From Afipia sp. (lineage in GTDB: Bacteria > Pseudomonadota > Alphaproteobacteria > Rhizobiales > Xanthobacteraceae): a stretch of 64,000 bases of DNA. The notes beneath the pieces are model-generated. The model was not told the DNA's origin, did no database searches, and was given only the letters and a program-made list of their open reading frames with translations. Where the stretch lies: NCBI GenBank assembly GCA_024508675.1, contig JANINQ010000003.1:283282-347281 (forward strand), in the 5' to 3' direction. Positions 39,722 through 49,011 of this stretch are shown here, piece by piece (position 1 is the first letter of the stretch; each line of letters starts with the position of its first letter). The position numbers and the translations under genes were made by a program.

Positions 39722-39805
39722 TGGCGGAGAGGGGAAGGATTCGAACCTCCGACACGGTTTCCCGTGTACCGCGTGCGGTGCCTTAAGCCACTCAGCCACC
39801 TCTCC
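39722..39805 (-). pseudogene. tRNA-Ser-like (class II) sequence lacking an anticodon loop
   Basis: Reverse complement GGAGAGGTGGCTGAGTGGCTTAAGGCACCGCACGCGGTACACGGGAAACCGTGTCGGAGGTTCGAATCCTTCCCCTCTCCGCCA: acceptor, D-arm, long variable arm, T-loop and CCA are present, but ACCGC-AC-GCGGT leaves a 2-nt loop, and there is an extra C between T-stem and acceptor. Confidence 0.75.
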
Positions 39806-39838
39806 ATAGATCAAATTGGTCGCTTGTGACGCCGTGCG

Positions 39839-40105
39839 TCAGGTGCGTCCGGTAAATTCCACGCCGATGATGGTGTCCTTGCGCCAGATCAGCCGGCAAT
39901 GGGTCACCTTGCGCACGTCACCGGTCAGGACCAGGCGAAGTCTGCTCCCGGCGGGAATGGTGTCAGCGAGTTTGATCCGGGCTCCACCGGATGACAGATC
40001 GAGGACAGTGCAACCGCGCTTGGCAAATCCTCCGTCGAGCAGCATCCACGCATCGTGTCGCGTGTTGTGACGTGGCTTGCGGGACTCTCTCTTGAAAACG
40101 GCCAT
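39839..40105 (-). CDS. PilZ-domain protein
   Basis: RESRKPRHNTRHDAWMLLDGGFAKRGCTVLDLSSGGARIKLADTIPAGSRLRLVL. Confidence 0.8.
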   Translation of the reverse strand: MAVFKRESRKPRHNTRHDAWMLLDGGFAKRGCTVLDLSSGGARIKLADTIPAGSRLRLVLTGDVRKVTHCRLIWRKDTIIGVEFTGRT

Positions 40106-40305
40106 CGCTTGAACTCCCTGACTGGGCGTATTCATAGCGCGTGGAAGTTTCGGAAAATTTGAATCAAAGCCTGAATGGACGATCATGTCCGCAAGATTTC
40201 GTTAACTACATTGCTGGAGGCTTGAAGGAGCAAGGCGGGTTCGCCGTGTCCTTGATGGGCCAAAGCTCCACACGGGAACGGATTCCTGCGTGTTGGATTG
40301 TTTTT

Positions 40306-40321
40306 CCGGAGGAGCCTCCGG
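40306..40321 (+). promoter_or_regulatory. Palindrome CCGGAGGAGCCTCCGG covering the Shine-Dalgarno of the 40321 gene
   Basis: Perfect 16-bp palindrome containing GGAGG and ending on the first base of the GTG start. Confidence 0.6.
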
Positions 40322-40617
40322 TGACTGAAAGCCATCTTGACAGCACTGCAAGGGCTGAACGCCACGAACGGTCCCGGATGATCCGGGACGTGGTGATTTT
40401 CATGTCGGTGGCGGTCTGTCTGCTGATCGCCGTGTTCGCCGTGATACAGTCGCTGAAAGGCGACGAGCAGCCTCTGGTTTCGATGGCTTGCGCAGGCAAG
40501 CTCTACAGCTCTTACGATCCGAAGAATTTCGATCAGTGCGTTGGCGTCTGCATGGCCTGCAACGCAGGAGTGAGAACGACCTGCTCGACGTCATGCAGGC
40601 TTCGTGGCGCCCGTTAG
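40321..40617 (+). CDS. Cys-rich single-TM hypothetical protein (98 aa, GTG start)
   Basis: MTESHLDSTARAERHERSRMIRDVVIFMSVAVCLLIAVFAVIQSLKGDEQ...CVGVCMACNAGVRTTCSTSCRLRGAR; the ORF-track start at 40141 is less likely. Confidence 0.55.
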   Translation: MTESHLDSTARAERHERSRMIRDVVIFMSVAVCLLIAVFAVIQSLKGDEQPLVSMACAGKLYSSYDPKNFDQCVGVCMACNAGVRTTCSTSCRLRGAR

Positions 40618-40669
40618 CTGATCCTGGTATTCGCGCAAAGCAGAGCAAAAGGCATCGCCGTCTCCGATG

Positions 40670-40709
40670 AAAAGCCCCGCTCTGTGCCGAGGCACCGGGC
40701 GGGGCTTTT
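40670..40709 (+). terminator. Intrinsic (bidirectional-looking) terminator
   Basis: AAAAGCCCCGC...GCGGGGCTTTT. Confidence 0.85.
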
Positions 40710-40890
40710 CACGAGTCCAAGCCTTTGGGTCATATTGTCCGATAACGCCCCGACCGGCGCTGCGTTCCACCGGAGAAGCGGTTTTTGTCGCCGCTGCCGA
40801 GCCGGAACCTAACCGCTTGCGCTGGAGCGGTTCTCGCATTCTTATGTGCGGGAGGAACAGCGCGCCGCGCAGGGAAACGGGCAGGGAGCA

Positions 40891-41313
40891 ATGAAGCGCT
40901 ACATCATCTTCGCAGCCATAGGGCCGCTTGTTGCCGGGTTCTTCCTGCTCATTCTGGGCGCCCCGGCCGGATACTGGGATGGCGCTAATGTCTTCCGGAA
41001 GTTGTTCAAGGTGATGGTGGTCACCGTACCGTACAACTATCTTTTCGGCTTCATTCCCGCGCTGATGATTGGTGCGGTGGATGACATTCTGTTCCATGTC
41101 AGGAAAATCAGTCCCGGCCTGCGTATGGTGCTGACGGGACTCGTGGCCTTCGTCGCAACGGCCATTCTCTATGGGACGCTGGGCACCGAGACTGGCCTCA
41201 AGCACTATCTGCTTTATGGGCTGGTCGGGTTTGTGCCGGCGACACTTTCATCGTGGCTGGCGCACAAGTTCGACAAGCCCGCGGCGACGCCTCAAGCGCC
41301 GTTGCACGCCTGA
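40891..41313 (+). CDS. Integral membrane hypothetical protein (140 aa)
   Basis: MKRYIIFAAIGPLVAGFFLLILGAPAGYWDG... with four hydrophobic segments; RBS GGGAGC. Confidence 0.7.
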   Translation: MKRYIIFAAIGPLVAGFFLLILGAPAGYWDGANVFRKLFKVMVVTVPYNYLFGFIPALMIGAVDDILFHVRKISPGLRMVLTGLVAFVATAILYGTLGTETGLKHYLLYGLVGFVPATLSSWLAHKFDKPAATPQAPLHA

Positions 41314-41402
41314 TACTTCCCGTCGCGCCGCACAACAGTTTGCGGCGAATCAGCACCTGGCCGTCAGGACCTCCAATCTTGACCGAATCGTAACAAACGG
41401 CT

Positions 41403-41426
41403 GCTCTCCTGAGGTGCAAGGAGAGC
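41403..41426 (+). promoter_or_regulatory. Hairpin GCTCTCCT-GAGGTGCA-AGGAGAGC sequestering the Shine-Dalgarno of the 41431 ORF
   Basis: Perfect 8-bp stem; AGGAG lies in the 3' arm, ~6 nt before the GTG start. Confidence 0.65.
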
Positions 41427-41430
41427 GTGC

Positions 41431-41652
41431 GTGCTCAAGTACTTCGAGAATGTTCGACTGGTGCGAATGGCTGACGGCAAGACCTACAAGCTCATTCGCG
41501 ATCTCGGCCTGGTCAAGGGCGGCAAGGGACTCCGGTGCCACGAGCCGATTGCGACCTTTCAGCTTCGCCTGAAGCCGATCACGATCCACGTGCCGTTCTC
41601 GGAAATTCTCTCGATGCTGACACTGGGACCCGCACGCGGGTCGGCGGCTTAG
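41431..41652 (+). CDS. Small hypothetical protein (73 aa, GTG start)
   Basis: MLKYFENVRLVRMADGKTYKLIRDLGLVKGGKGLRCHEPIATFQLRLKPITIHVPFSEILSML. Confidence 0.55.
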   Translation: MLKYFENVRLVRMADGKTYKLIRDLGLVKGGKGLRCHEPIATFQLRLKPITIHVPFSEILSMLTLGPARGSAA

Positions 41653-41670
41653 TTTCGATTCGGAAACTGT

Positions 41671-41760
41671 TGGCGGAAGGGGTGGGATTCGAACCCACGG
41701 TGCCCTTGCAGGCACGCCGGTTTTCAAGACCGGTGCCTTAAACCACTCGGCCACCCTTCC
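41671..41760 (-). tRNA. tRNA-Ser(UGA)
   Basis: GGAAGGGTGGCCGAGTGGTTTAAGGCACCGGTCTTGAAAACCGGCGTGCCTGCAAGGGCACCGTGGGTTCGAATCCCACCCCTTCCGCCA; anticodon loop CTTGAAA; encoded CCA. Confidence 0.95.
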
Positions 41761-41960
41761 TGCGCGTCGGAAGCCAGCACTTAGCAAAGCAGGCAGGGCG
41801 GCGAAAGGGGCGCGCCATCAATCTCTGGTTTACCACCTCATACAGCGAGCCGTTCCGGGCTCGGAAGCAATAGGTTAAGGTAATCGCCGTATGAGTTGCA
41901 GGGGCGTCCCGCCATGGTGCCGGTAGGCAAGGTGGCGGCAAAAGTGCTATTTGGGGTTCT

Positions 41961-42893
41961 ATGGGGATTTGCGTCAGGGAATCGGGCAAGGCGGCCGCGC
42001 GTCTGGCGGCAGCAGGCGCTGTTTGCCTTCTGGTTGCCAATTGCGGATCGGCCAACAAGCTGTCCAGCCGCGTGGACCCGAAGTACGGCGTGTCCAGCAG
42101 CCCCCGGGTGGTCGAATTCGGTGATCCGGTTCCCAAGGGCGGCGGCACCTACCGGGTCGGTAAGCCCTATGTCGTCGCAGGCAAGACCTACGTTCCGGAA
42201 GAAGATCCGAACTACCGCGCCGAGGGTGTTGCTTCGTGGTACGGCGACGCCTTCCATGGCCGGCTGACGGCCAATGGCGAGGTATTCGACATGACCTCGC
42301 TCACCGCGGCCCATCCGACCCTTCCGCTGCCCAGCTACGCCCGCGTGACCAATCTGGCCAATGGCAAGTCGGTCATCGTCCGGGTCAACGATCGCGGCCC
42401 GTATCATGGTGGTCGCTTGATCGATGTCTCAAATACTGCCGCCAAACTATTGGAATTCCGTGACAATGGTATCGGCCGCGTGCGCGTCGAGTATGTCGGG
42501 CGTGCGCCGCTCGAGGGTTCGGACGATCGCCAGTTGATTGCGACACTGAGGACCGGGCAACCGGCCCCGGCACCGTCTTCGGTCCGAGTTGCATCCGCAA
42601 ACGCTTTCATTCCTGAGATGCCTACGACCCGTGGCGTCGTTCGTGGAGACGTCCCGCTGCCGGCTGGGCGTCCGTATACCCTCGGTCACACGAGGGAAGA
42701 CGTCGCGGCGGCTGGTGCCTCCGAAGTGTCCGCGTCCCGCGCGCAGCGCGGCCGGCGCATCGAACGGACCGTCCAGACCGAAATCGAGGAAGCGGCGGAC
42801 GAGGCACCGGCCACGACCAGGCCGGTCGCTTCATATGTTTCCGTTCCCCGGAGCGGCAGTGCGAACCTGATGTCGGGACGTGGCCTCTACTGA
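41961..42893 (+). CDS. rlpA: Septal ring lytic transglycosylase RlpA family lipoprotein
   Basis: EGVASWYGDAFHGRLTANGEVFDMTSLTAAHPTLPLPSYARVTNLANGKSVIVRVNDRGPYHGGRLIDVS; lipobox-like VANCGS. Confidence 0.92.
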   Translation: MGICVRESGKAAARLAAAGAVCLLVANCGSANKLSSRVDPKYGVSSSPRVVEFGDPVPKGGGTYRVGKPYVVAGKTYVPEEDPNYRAEGVASWYGDAFHGRLTANGEVFDMTSLTAAHPTLPLPSYARVTNLANGKSVIVRVNDRGPYHGGRLIDVSNTAAKLLEFRDNGIGRVRVEYVGRAPLEGSDDRQLIATLRTGQPAPAPSSVRVASANAFIPEMPTTRGVVRGDVPLPAGRPYTLGHTREDVAAAGASEVSASRAQRGRRIERTVQTEIEEAADEAPATTRPVASYVSVPRSGSANLMSGRGLY

Positions 42894-42921
42894 GCCGACG
42901 TAACCTTTATCGATCAGCCTC

Positions 42922-43857
42922 TTATCGTAATCCATTCAGGAACTCGATCAGCGCGGTATTCACCTCATCCGGGCGCTCCTGTTGAATCCAGTGACCCGCG
43001 CCCTCGATCAGCAGCTTGCGCCGCAGGTTGGGCAGCACCTTGTCCATTTCGGTGACGCGCTTGCCGCCAAGAATTCCGGTCACCACCGCGTCGTCGGCAC
43101 CGGCAATGAAGATGGACGGCTGATGGATTTGCGCGCCTTGCCACGGCGCGGTCAGCTCCCAGTTCCGGTCGATATTGCGATACCAGTTCAGGCCGCCGCG
43201 GAAGCCGGTGCGTTTGTAGGTGGCGACAACATGCGCGAGATCGTCCTCGCTGACCCAGGCAGGGCGGGCGCGCTCTTTGGTCCGGTCTCCAAGAAATCCC
43301 TGTCCTTCCTTCAGGAAGAGCGATGCTTCGACGCCGAAGGTGACCGCGCGCATGGTGAGATTCACGTCGCGCTCGAACTCGGCTTCGGCGACGCCCGGCT
43401 TCTGGAAGTATTGCCAGTAGAAATTGGTCACGCCGCTTTTTGCCAGCGCATCCAGCGGGCGTTCACGTCCGCGGAAAGGCGGCGGCACACTCAACCCGCC
43501 GACGGCCGTGAACATGTCCGGCCGGAACAGGGCAGCGTGCCAGGCAACCGGCGCGCCCCAGTCATGACCGATGATGACAGCCTTGGTCTCGCCAAGTGCG
43601 GTCACCAGCGCCACCATGTCCCCGACCAGATCGAAGATCGAATAGGCCGAGATGTCCTGAGGCGCAGAGGTGCGTCCGTAGCCACGCATGTCGGGCGCTA
43701 CAACGTGGTAACCGGCTGCGGCGAGGGCGGGAAGCTGGTGCCGCCACGAATGCGACAGTTCAGGCCAGCCGTGGCAGAGCAGGACCAGCGGCCCGGAGCC
43801 TTGTTCGGTCACAAAAATCTCAATGCCGTTGGCTGAGATCATTCGCGATGACGACAT
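42922..43857 (-). CDS. Alpha/beta hydrolase (epoxide hydrolase-like)
   Basis: VLLCHGWPELSHSWRHQLPALAAAGYHVVAPDMRGYGRTSAP; VIIGHDWGAPVAWHAALFRPD. Start at 43857 rather than the ORF-track 44601. Confidence 0.88.
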   Translation of the reverse strand: MSSSRMISANGIEIFVTEQGSGPLVLLCHGWPELSHSWRHQLPALAAAGYHVVAPDMRGYGRTSAPQDISAYSIFDLVGDMVALVTALGETKAVIIGHDWGAPVAWHAALFRPDMFTAVGGLSVPPPFRGRERPLDALAKSGVTNFYWQYFQKPGVAEAEFERDVNLTMRAVTFGVEASLFLKEGQGFLGDRTKERARPAWVSEDDLAHVVATYKRTGFRGGLNWYRNIDRNWELTAPWQGAQIHQPSIFIAGADDAVVTGILGGKRVTEMDKVLPNLRRKLLIEGAGHWIQQERPDEVNTALIEFLNGLR

Positions 43858-43969
43858 CGATTTTCTGCCCATTTTTTGAGGATTTTCAAGGCCGCCAGTA
43901 TGCCGCAAGGCAACCCGCACGTTGTTTGGTACCAGCCCAACTGGTACAAGGCGATCCAGGAATCTCGAC

Positions 43970-45220
43970 ATGACAGCCATTCTTACAGCATCCCGGATTC
44001 GCGGACGTCGGACTGGGCGGTTCTGGCCGCTTGTCGCGGCTGTGCTTGTGACGGGGCTGGCTGTCGGTGGCGTTGTCCACGCTGCCAACAACAGTGTGCA
44101 GGGCGCCAAGAAGGAAGATGGATACGAGGTCGATGCACCGACCGCGATCCTGATCGAGGCCAAGTCCGGTAGCATCCTGTTTGAGAAGAACGCCGACGAG
44201 TTACGGGCGCCGTCCAGCATGATGAAGCTGATGACCGCCGAAGTGGTATTCGACGCGCTCAAGAAGGGTGACATCAAGCTCACCGACGAATTCAGGATCA
44301 GCGAGAACACATGGCGCAAGGGCGGCGCACCATCCGGCGGCTCGACCATGTTCGCGGCTATCAACAGCCGCGTCAGTGTTGATGATCTTCTGCACGGTGC
44401 CATCATCCAGAGCGGCAATGATGCCTGCATGGCGCTGGCGGAAGGCTTGTCGAATACCGAGGCAGCCTTCGCCGAGCGGATGACCAAACGTGCGCGGGAA
44501 CTTGGCCTCGCGAAATCGACCTTCGCGAACTCCAACGGTCTGCCGGACCCCGGCAACAAGATGACGGTCCGCGAGTTGGCGGCTCTCGCGCGCCACCTCA
44601 TCCTGACCTATCCGGAGCATTACAAGCTGTTCGGCGAGCGTGAGTTCACCTGGAACAAGATCCGCCAGCAGAACCGCAATCCGCTGCTCACCATGCTCGA
44701 GGGCGCAGACGGACTGAAGACCGGCTTCACCAAGGAAGGCGGCTACGGGATGGTCGGCTCCGCAGTGCAGAACGGCATGCGGCTGATCGTCGTCGTCAAT
44801 GGTCTGGAAGATCCCGACGACCGCGCGTCGGAAGCGAAGAAGCTGCTCGAATGGGGTTTCCGAAACTTCGAAGCGCGGGCGCTGTTCGCAGCAGATCAGA
44901 CCGTCGGCTACGCCAAGGTCTTCGGGGGCGAAAACCGCTCTGTGAAGCTGGCCAGTCCCGAACCGATCAGGGTCATGGTGAACCGCAACGGCAGCGACAA
45001 GCTGGTGGCGCGCATCGTCTATACCGGCCCGGTGCGCGCGCCGGTGCAGCAGGGGCAGCGGATCGGCGTGCTGAAGGTCTGGCGCGGCAACAACATCGCG
45101 ATGGAGGCGCCGCTGGTGTCTGGCGAAGCCGTCGCGACAGGTTCGACAACTCGCCGGGCGATCGATGGCGCCAGCGAGCTTGTCATCGGCCTGTTCCGCG
45201 CCGGCGCGGAGAAGCTGTGA
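43970..45220 (+). CDS. dacC: D-alanyl-D-alanine carboxypeptidase (penicillin-binding protein 5/6 family)
   Basis: ADELRAPSSMMKLMTAEVVFDALKKGDI SxxK motif; SGNDACMALAEGLSN. Confidence 0.92.
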   Translation: MTAILTASRIRGRRTGRFWPLVAAVLVTGLAVGGVVHAANNSVQGAKKEDGYEVDAPTAILIEAKSGSILFEKNADELRAPSSMMKLMTAEVVFDALKKGDIKLTDEFRISENTWRKGGAPSGGSTMFAAINSRVSVDDLLHGAIIQSGNDACMALAEGLSNTEAAFAERMTKRARELGLAKSTFANSNGLPDPGNKMTVRELAALARHLILTYPEHYKLFGEREFTWNKIRQQNRNPLLTMLEGADGLKTGFTKEGGYGMVGSAVQNGMRLIVVVNGLEDPDDRASEAKKLLEWGFRNFEARALFAADQTVGYAKVFGGENRSVKLASPEPIRVMVNRNGSDKLVARIVYTGPVRAPVQQGQRIGVLKVWRGNNIAMEAPLVSGEAVATGSTTRRAIDGASELVIGLFRAGAEKL

Positions 45221-45221
45221 C

Positions 45222-45917
45222 ATGAGCGAAGGCGCGAAACCTAAATCACCGCAGCCGCGCGGCCGCTTCATCACATTCGAGGGCGGCGAGGGCTCAGGCA
45301 AGTCCACGCAAATCCAGTTGCTCGCGGATCGGCTCAACGCGGCGAAGCTGCGAACCATCACCACGCGGGAGCCCGGCGGATCGGCAGGCGCGGAGATCGT
45401 CCGGCATCTCTTGTTGTCGGGCATGGCGAAAGCGTTCGGTCCGGAAACCGAGTCGCTGCTGTTTGCCGCGGCCCGCGACGATCATGTCAGTCAGGTGATT
45501 GAACCGGCGCTCGCACAGGGAACCTGGGTACTGTGCGACCGTTTTACGGATTCGACGCGCGTTTATCAGGGCGAACTCGGAAAGGTCGATCCGAAACTGA
45601 TCCGGGCGATGGAGCGCGTCACCATCGGCAATCTCAAACCGGACCTCACCATCATTCTGGATGTGCCGGTGGCGGTGGGCATGGAGCGCGCGCTCAAGCG
45701 GCGCGGGACAGCAGCTCCGGATCGATTTGAAGGCGAGGGCGTCAGCTTCCATGAAAAACTGCGCGATGCTTACCGCAAGATCGCGGAGAGCGACCCGGAG
45801 CGCTGCGCACTGGTCGATGCCGATGCGGACGCCAAGACCGTCGCGGAAAGGGTCTGGAAGGCGCTGCGCGATCATCTGTTCGCTGTCGCCACCGTTCGCG
45901 AGACATCTCAGGCATGA
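45222..45917 (+). CDS. tmk: Thymidylate kinase
   Basis: GRFITFEGGEGSGKSTQIQLLADRL; REPGGSAGAEIVR; WVLCDRFTDSTRVYQGELG. Confidence 0.95.
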   Translation: MSEGAKPKSPQPRGRFITFEGGEGSGKSTQIQLLADRLNAAKLRTITTREPGGSAGAEIVRHLLLSGMAKAFGPETESLLFAAARDDHVSQVIEPALAQGTWVLCDRFTDSTRVYQGELGKVDPKLIRAMERVTIGNLKPDLTIILDVPVAVGMERALKRRGTAAPDRFEGEGVSFHEKLRDAYRKIAESDPERCALVDADADAKTVAERVWKALRDHLFAVATVRETSQA

Positions 45918-46963
45918 GCGCGAAGTCCTCCGAGCCGGAGATTACGGTTCGCGCGCCGCGCGAAACCACCGCGCTGTTTGGTCACCATGAAGCCGAGCGG
46001 ACCCTGCTGACGGCCTATCGCAGCGGACGCATTCCGCATGCCTGGCTGATCGGCGGTGCGCAGGGGATCGGTAAGGCAACGCTGGCTTATCGTCTGGCGC
46101 GGTTCGTGCTGGCCCACCCCGATCCGGCGGCGCAGTCGGTGCAGACAGCCGACAGTCTCTATGTCGATCAGGATCATCCGGTTGCACGTCAGGTTGCGAA
46201 CAGCAGTCATGGCGGCCTGCTGACGCTGGAGCGCACGGCGAACGAGAAGGGCACAATGCGGACCGTTATCACCGTGGACGAGTCGCGCGAAACCATCGGT
46301 TTCTTTGGCTCGACCGCGGCCTCGGTTGGTGGATGGCGCGTCTGCGTTGTCGATACGGTGGACGAACTCAACGCCAACGCCTCGAATGCATTGCTCAAAA
46401 TTCTGGAGGAGCCGCCGGCGCGCTCGCTGTTCCTGCTCATCAGTCACGCGCCGGCGCGCGTGCTCGCCACAATCCAGTCACGTTGCCGGAAGCTGCCATT
46501 GCGGCCGCTGGAAACAGACGATGTGATACAGGCTGCCGCGGAAGCAGCAGGGCTGACGCGCCGCGATCCGGCACTGGTCGAGGCTGCCGCTGCTGCGGAG
46601 GGAAGTGTGTCGCGTGCGCTGACGCTGCTCGGCGGGCAATCGCTGGGGCTTCAGCAGCGCACGTTAGAGCTTCTCAACCGCCTGCCGCAGATCGATCAGC
46701 GTGCCCTTCATGCTCTCGGCGATGCGCTTCCCCTCAACGATAGGGCTGGATTGCGGGCCTTTATCGACACCATCGATCGTTGGCTGACGGGACATCTGCA
46801 TGCGCCGGATGTCGGCGCAAACCTGCCTCGCCTTGCACGGCTTGCCGAGGTATGGGAAAAGATCAACAACGCCGCGCGCGATACGGAAAGCTTCAATCTG
46901 GAACGGAAGCCGCTGGTTTTCTCGGTGTTCGGTATGCTCGCAGAAGCCACCGCAGCTCGCTGA
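45914..46963 (+). CDS. holB: DNA polymerase III subunit delta'
   Basis: GRIPHAWLIGGAQGIGKATLAYRLARF; NASNALLKILEEPPARSLFLLISH. Confidence 0.93.
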   Translation: MSAKSSEPEITVRAPRETTALFGHHEAERTLLTAYRSGRIPHAWLIGGAQGIGKATLAYRLARFVLAHPDPAAQSVQTADSLYVDQDHPVARQVANSSHGGLLTLERTANEKGTMRTVITVDESRETIGFFGSTAASVGGWRVCVVDTVDELNANASNALLKILEEPPARSLFLLISHAPARVLATIQSRCRKLPLRPLETDDVIQAAAEAAGLTRRDPALVEAAAAAEGSVSRALTLLGGQSLGLQQRTLELLNRLPQIDQRALHALGDALPLNDRAGLRAFIDTIDRWLTGHLHAPDVGANLPRLARLAEVWEKINNAARDTESFNLERKPLVFSVFGMLAEATAAR

Positions 46964-47047
46964 CCGGACAGTCCCAGCGGTTTTGCAACATCACATCACG
47001 AATGCGTGCGCAGAACCCGGCGCCGTTTTGAATTTCAAGGAAGTGTA

Positions 47048-49006
47048 ATGGCCAAAGCCAAAAAGACCGCAGCGAAGAAAAAAACAGCCAGGAAAGCCGC
47101 CAAGTCGGCGCGCAAGGCTGCGAGCAAGCGCGCATCGGTCGCGGCGAAGAAAAAAGGACGCAAGGCGGCGGCCAAAAAGGCCGTGAAGAAGGCTGCCAAG
47201 AAAGTCGTCAAGAAAGCCGCCAAGAAAACGGCGAACAAGGCCGTGAAGAAAACAGCGCCCAAGCGTGCAGGAAAGAAGGCGACTGCTAAAGGCGGCGCGA
47301 AGAAAAAAAGTGCGGTGAACAAGTCCGCTGCGAAACAACTTGCTGCGAAAGCTCCCGCTGCGAAGACGGAGCACGCCGCAAAGCCGGTGACGCAGAAGGC
47401 GCCGAAGCCGGCCAAGGCCAAGGTCGCCGCTGCGCCACAAAGCGTTTCACCCGCGCGTGCAAAGAACTCATTCTACATCACGACCGCCATCGCTTATCCG
47501 AACGGCGCGCCGCATATCGGCCACGCCTATGAAGCGATTGCGACCGACGCGCTCGCGCGCTTCCAGCGCCTCGACGGCAAGGATGTGTTCTTCCTGACCG
47601 GCACCGACGAGCACGGCCAGAAGATGATCCAGACGGCGCAGAAGGAAAACATGACGCCGCTGGATCTGGCGACACGTAATGCCGCGCGGTTCAAGGAGAT
47701 GGACCAGCGTCTGAACATCTCGTTCGATCGTTTTATCCGCACGTCGGAAAAGCAGCATCACGAGTCGACGCAGGAAATCTGGAAACGGATGGCCGCGAAC
47801 GGGGACATCTATCTCGACAGCTACGCCGGATGGTACTCCGTCCGCGACGAAGCCTATTACGCCGAAGACGAAACCGTTGTCGGCGAGGACAATGTGCGAC
47901 GTGGTCCTCAGGGAACGCCGGTCGAGTGGGTGGAGGAGAAGAGCTATTTCTTCAAGCTCTCCGCCTATCAGGACAAGCTGCTCGCGTTGTACGAGAACCA
48001 GCCGGATTTCATCGGCCCGGACTCGCGCAAGAACGAGGTCGTCAGCTTTGTCAGAAGCGGCCTGAAGGACCTGTCGATCTCGCGCACCACGTTTGACTGG
48101 GGCGTAAAGGTGCCCGGCGACGAAGAACACGTGATGTATGTGTGGGTCGATGCACTGACCAACTACATCACCGGTGTCGGATTCCCCGATGAAGGTGACA
48201 AGGACTGGCACTACTGGCCGGCGGACATTCACATTATCGGCAAGGACATCATCCGCTTTCATGCGGTGTATTGGCCGGCCTTCCTGATGTCGGCGGGCAT
48301 TCCGGTGCAGAAGCGCGTCTTCGCGCACGGGTTCCTGTTCAACCGCGGCGAGAAGATGTCGAAGTCGGTCGGTAATGTGGTCGATCCGTTCAGCCTCGCG
48401 GATGCTTACGGCGTCGATCAGCTGCGCTATTTCTTCCTGCGCGAAGTGCCGTTCGGGCAGGACGGCAATTACAACCACGAAGCCATTGTCGCGCGCACCA
48501 ATGCGGACCTTGCCAATGACTTCGGCAATCTGGCGCAGCGTTCGCTGTCCATGATCGCCAAGCAATATCAGGGCGTGCTGCCGCAGCCGGGCGAGTTCAG
48601 CGACAACGACAAGGCCATTCTGGCCATGGCCGACGGGATGCTGGAACAGGCGCGCACCGCCATGGCGACGCAGCAGATCCATCAGGCGCTGAACACAATC
48701 TGGGCCGTGGTCGCCGAAGCCAACCGTTACTTCGCGGGCGAGGCGCCTTGGGCGCTGGCGAAGACCGATCCTGCGCGTCAGCAGACCGTGCTCTATGTGA
48801 CTGCGGAAGTGGTGCGCCAGATCGCGATCCTGGCACAGCCCGCGATGCCGGAGGCCTGCGCCAAGCTGCTCGACATCTTGGGCATCGCGTCGGACGCGCG
48901 CGACTTCGCGGCGCTTGCCACCCGGATCAAGGCCGGTTCGCAATTGCCGCCGCCTGCGCCGGTGTTTCCGCGCTATGTCGAGCCAAAAGACGACGCGGCG
49001 GGTTAA
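47048..49006 (+). CDS. metG: Methionyl-tRNA synthetase with ~139-aa histone-H1-like Lys/Ala-rich N-terminal extension
   Basis: Core: [53 protein letters not shown] and [12 protein letters not shown]. Extension: [30 protein letters not shown]... RBS GGAAG just upstream of the ATG at 47048. Confidence 0.93.
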   Translation: MAKAKKTAAKKKTARKAAKSARKAASKRASVAAKKKGRKAAAKKAVKKAAKKVVKKAAKKTANKAVKKTAPKRAGKKATAKGGAKKKSAVNKSAAKQLAAKAPAAKTEHAAKPVTQKAPKPAKAKVAAAPQSVSPARAKNSFYITTAIAYPNGAPHIGHAYEAIATDALARFQRLDGKDVFFLTGTDEHGQKMIQTAQKENMTPLDLATRNAARFKEMDQRLNISFDRFIRTSEKQHHESTQEIWKRMAANGDIYLDSYAGWYSVRDEAYYAEDETVVGEDNVRRGPQGTPVEWVEEKSYFFKLSAYQDKLLALYENQPDFIGPDSRKNEVVSFVRSGLKDLSISRTTFDWGVKVPGDEEHVMYVWVDALTNYITGVGFPDEGDKDWHYWPADIHIIGKDIIRFHAVYWPAFLMSAGIPVQKRVFAHGFLFNRGEKMSKSVGNVVDPFSLADAYGVDQLRYFFLREVPFGQDGNYNHEAIVARTNADLANDFGNLAQRSLSMIAKQYQGVLPQPGEFSDNDKAILAMADGMLEQARTAMATQQIHQALNTIWAVVAEANRYFAGEAPWALAKTDPARQQTVLYVTAEVVRQIAILAQPAMPEACAKLLDILGIASDARDFAALATRIKAGSQLPPPAPVFPRYVEPKDDAAG

Positions 49007-49011
49007 GTCAG

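Noticed and set aside
42922-44601. 559-aa version of the alpha/beta hydrolase ORF
   Set aside because: The upstream part overlaps dacC on the opposite strand; the hydrolase fold begins at the Met at 43857.
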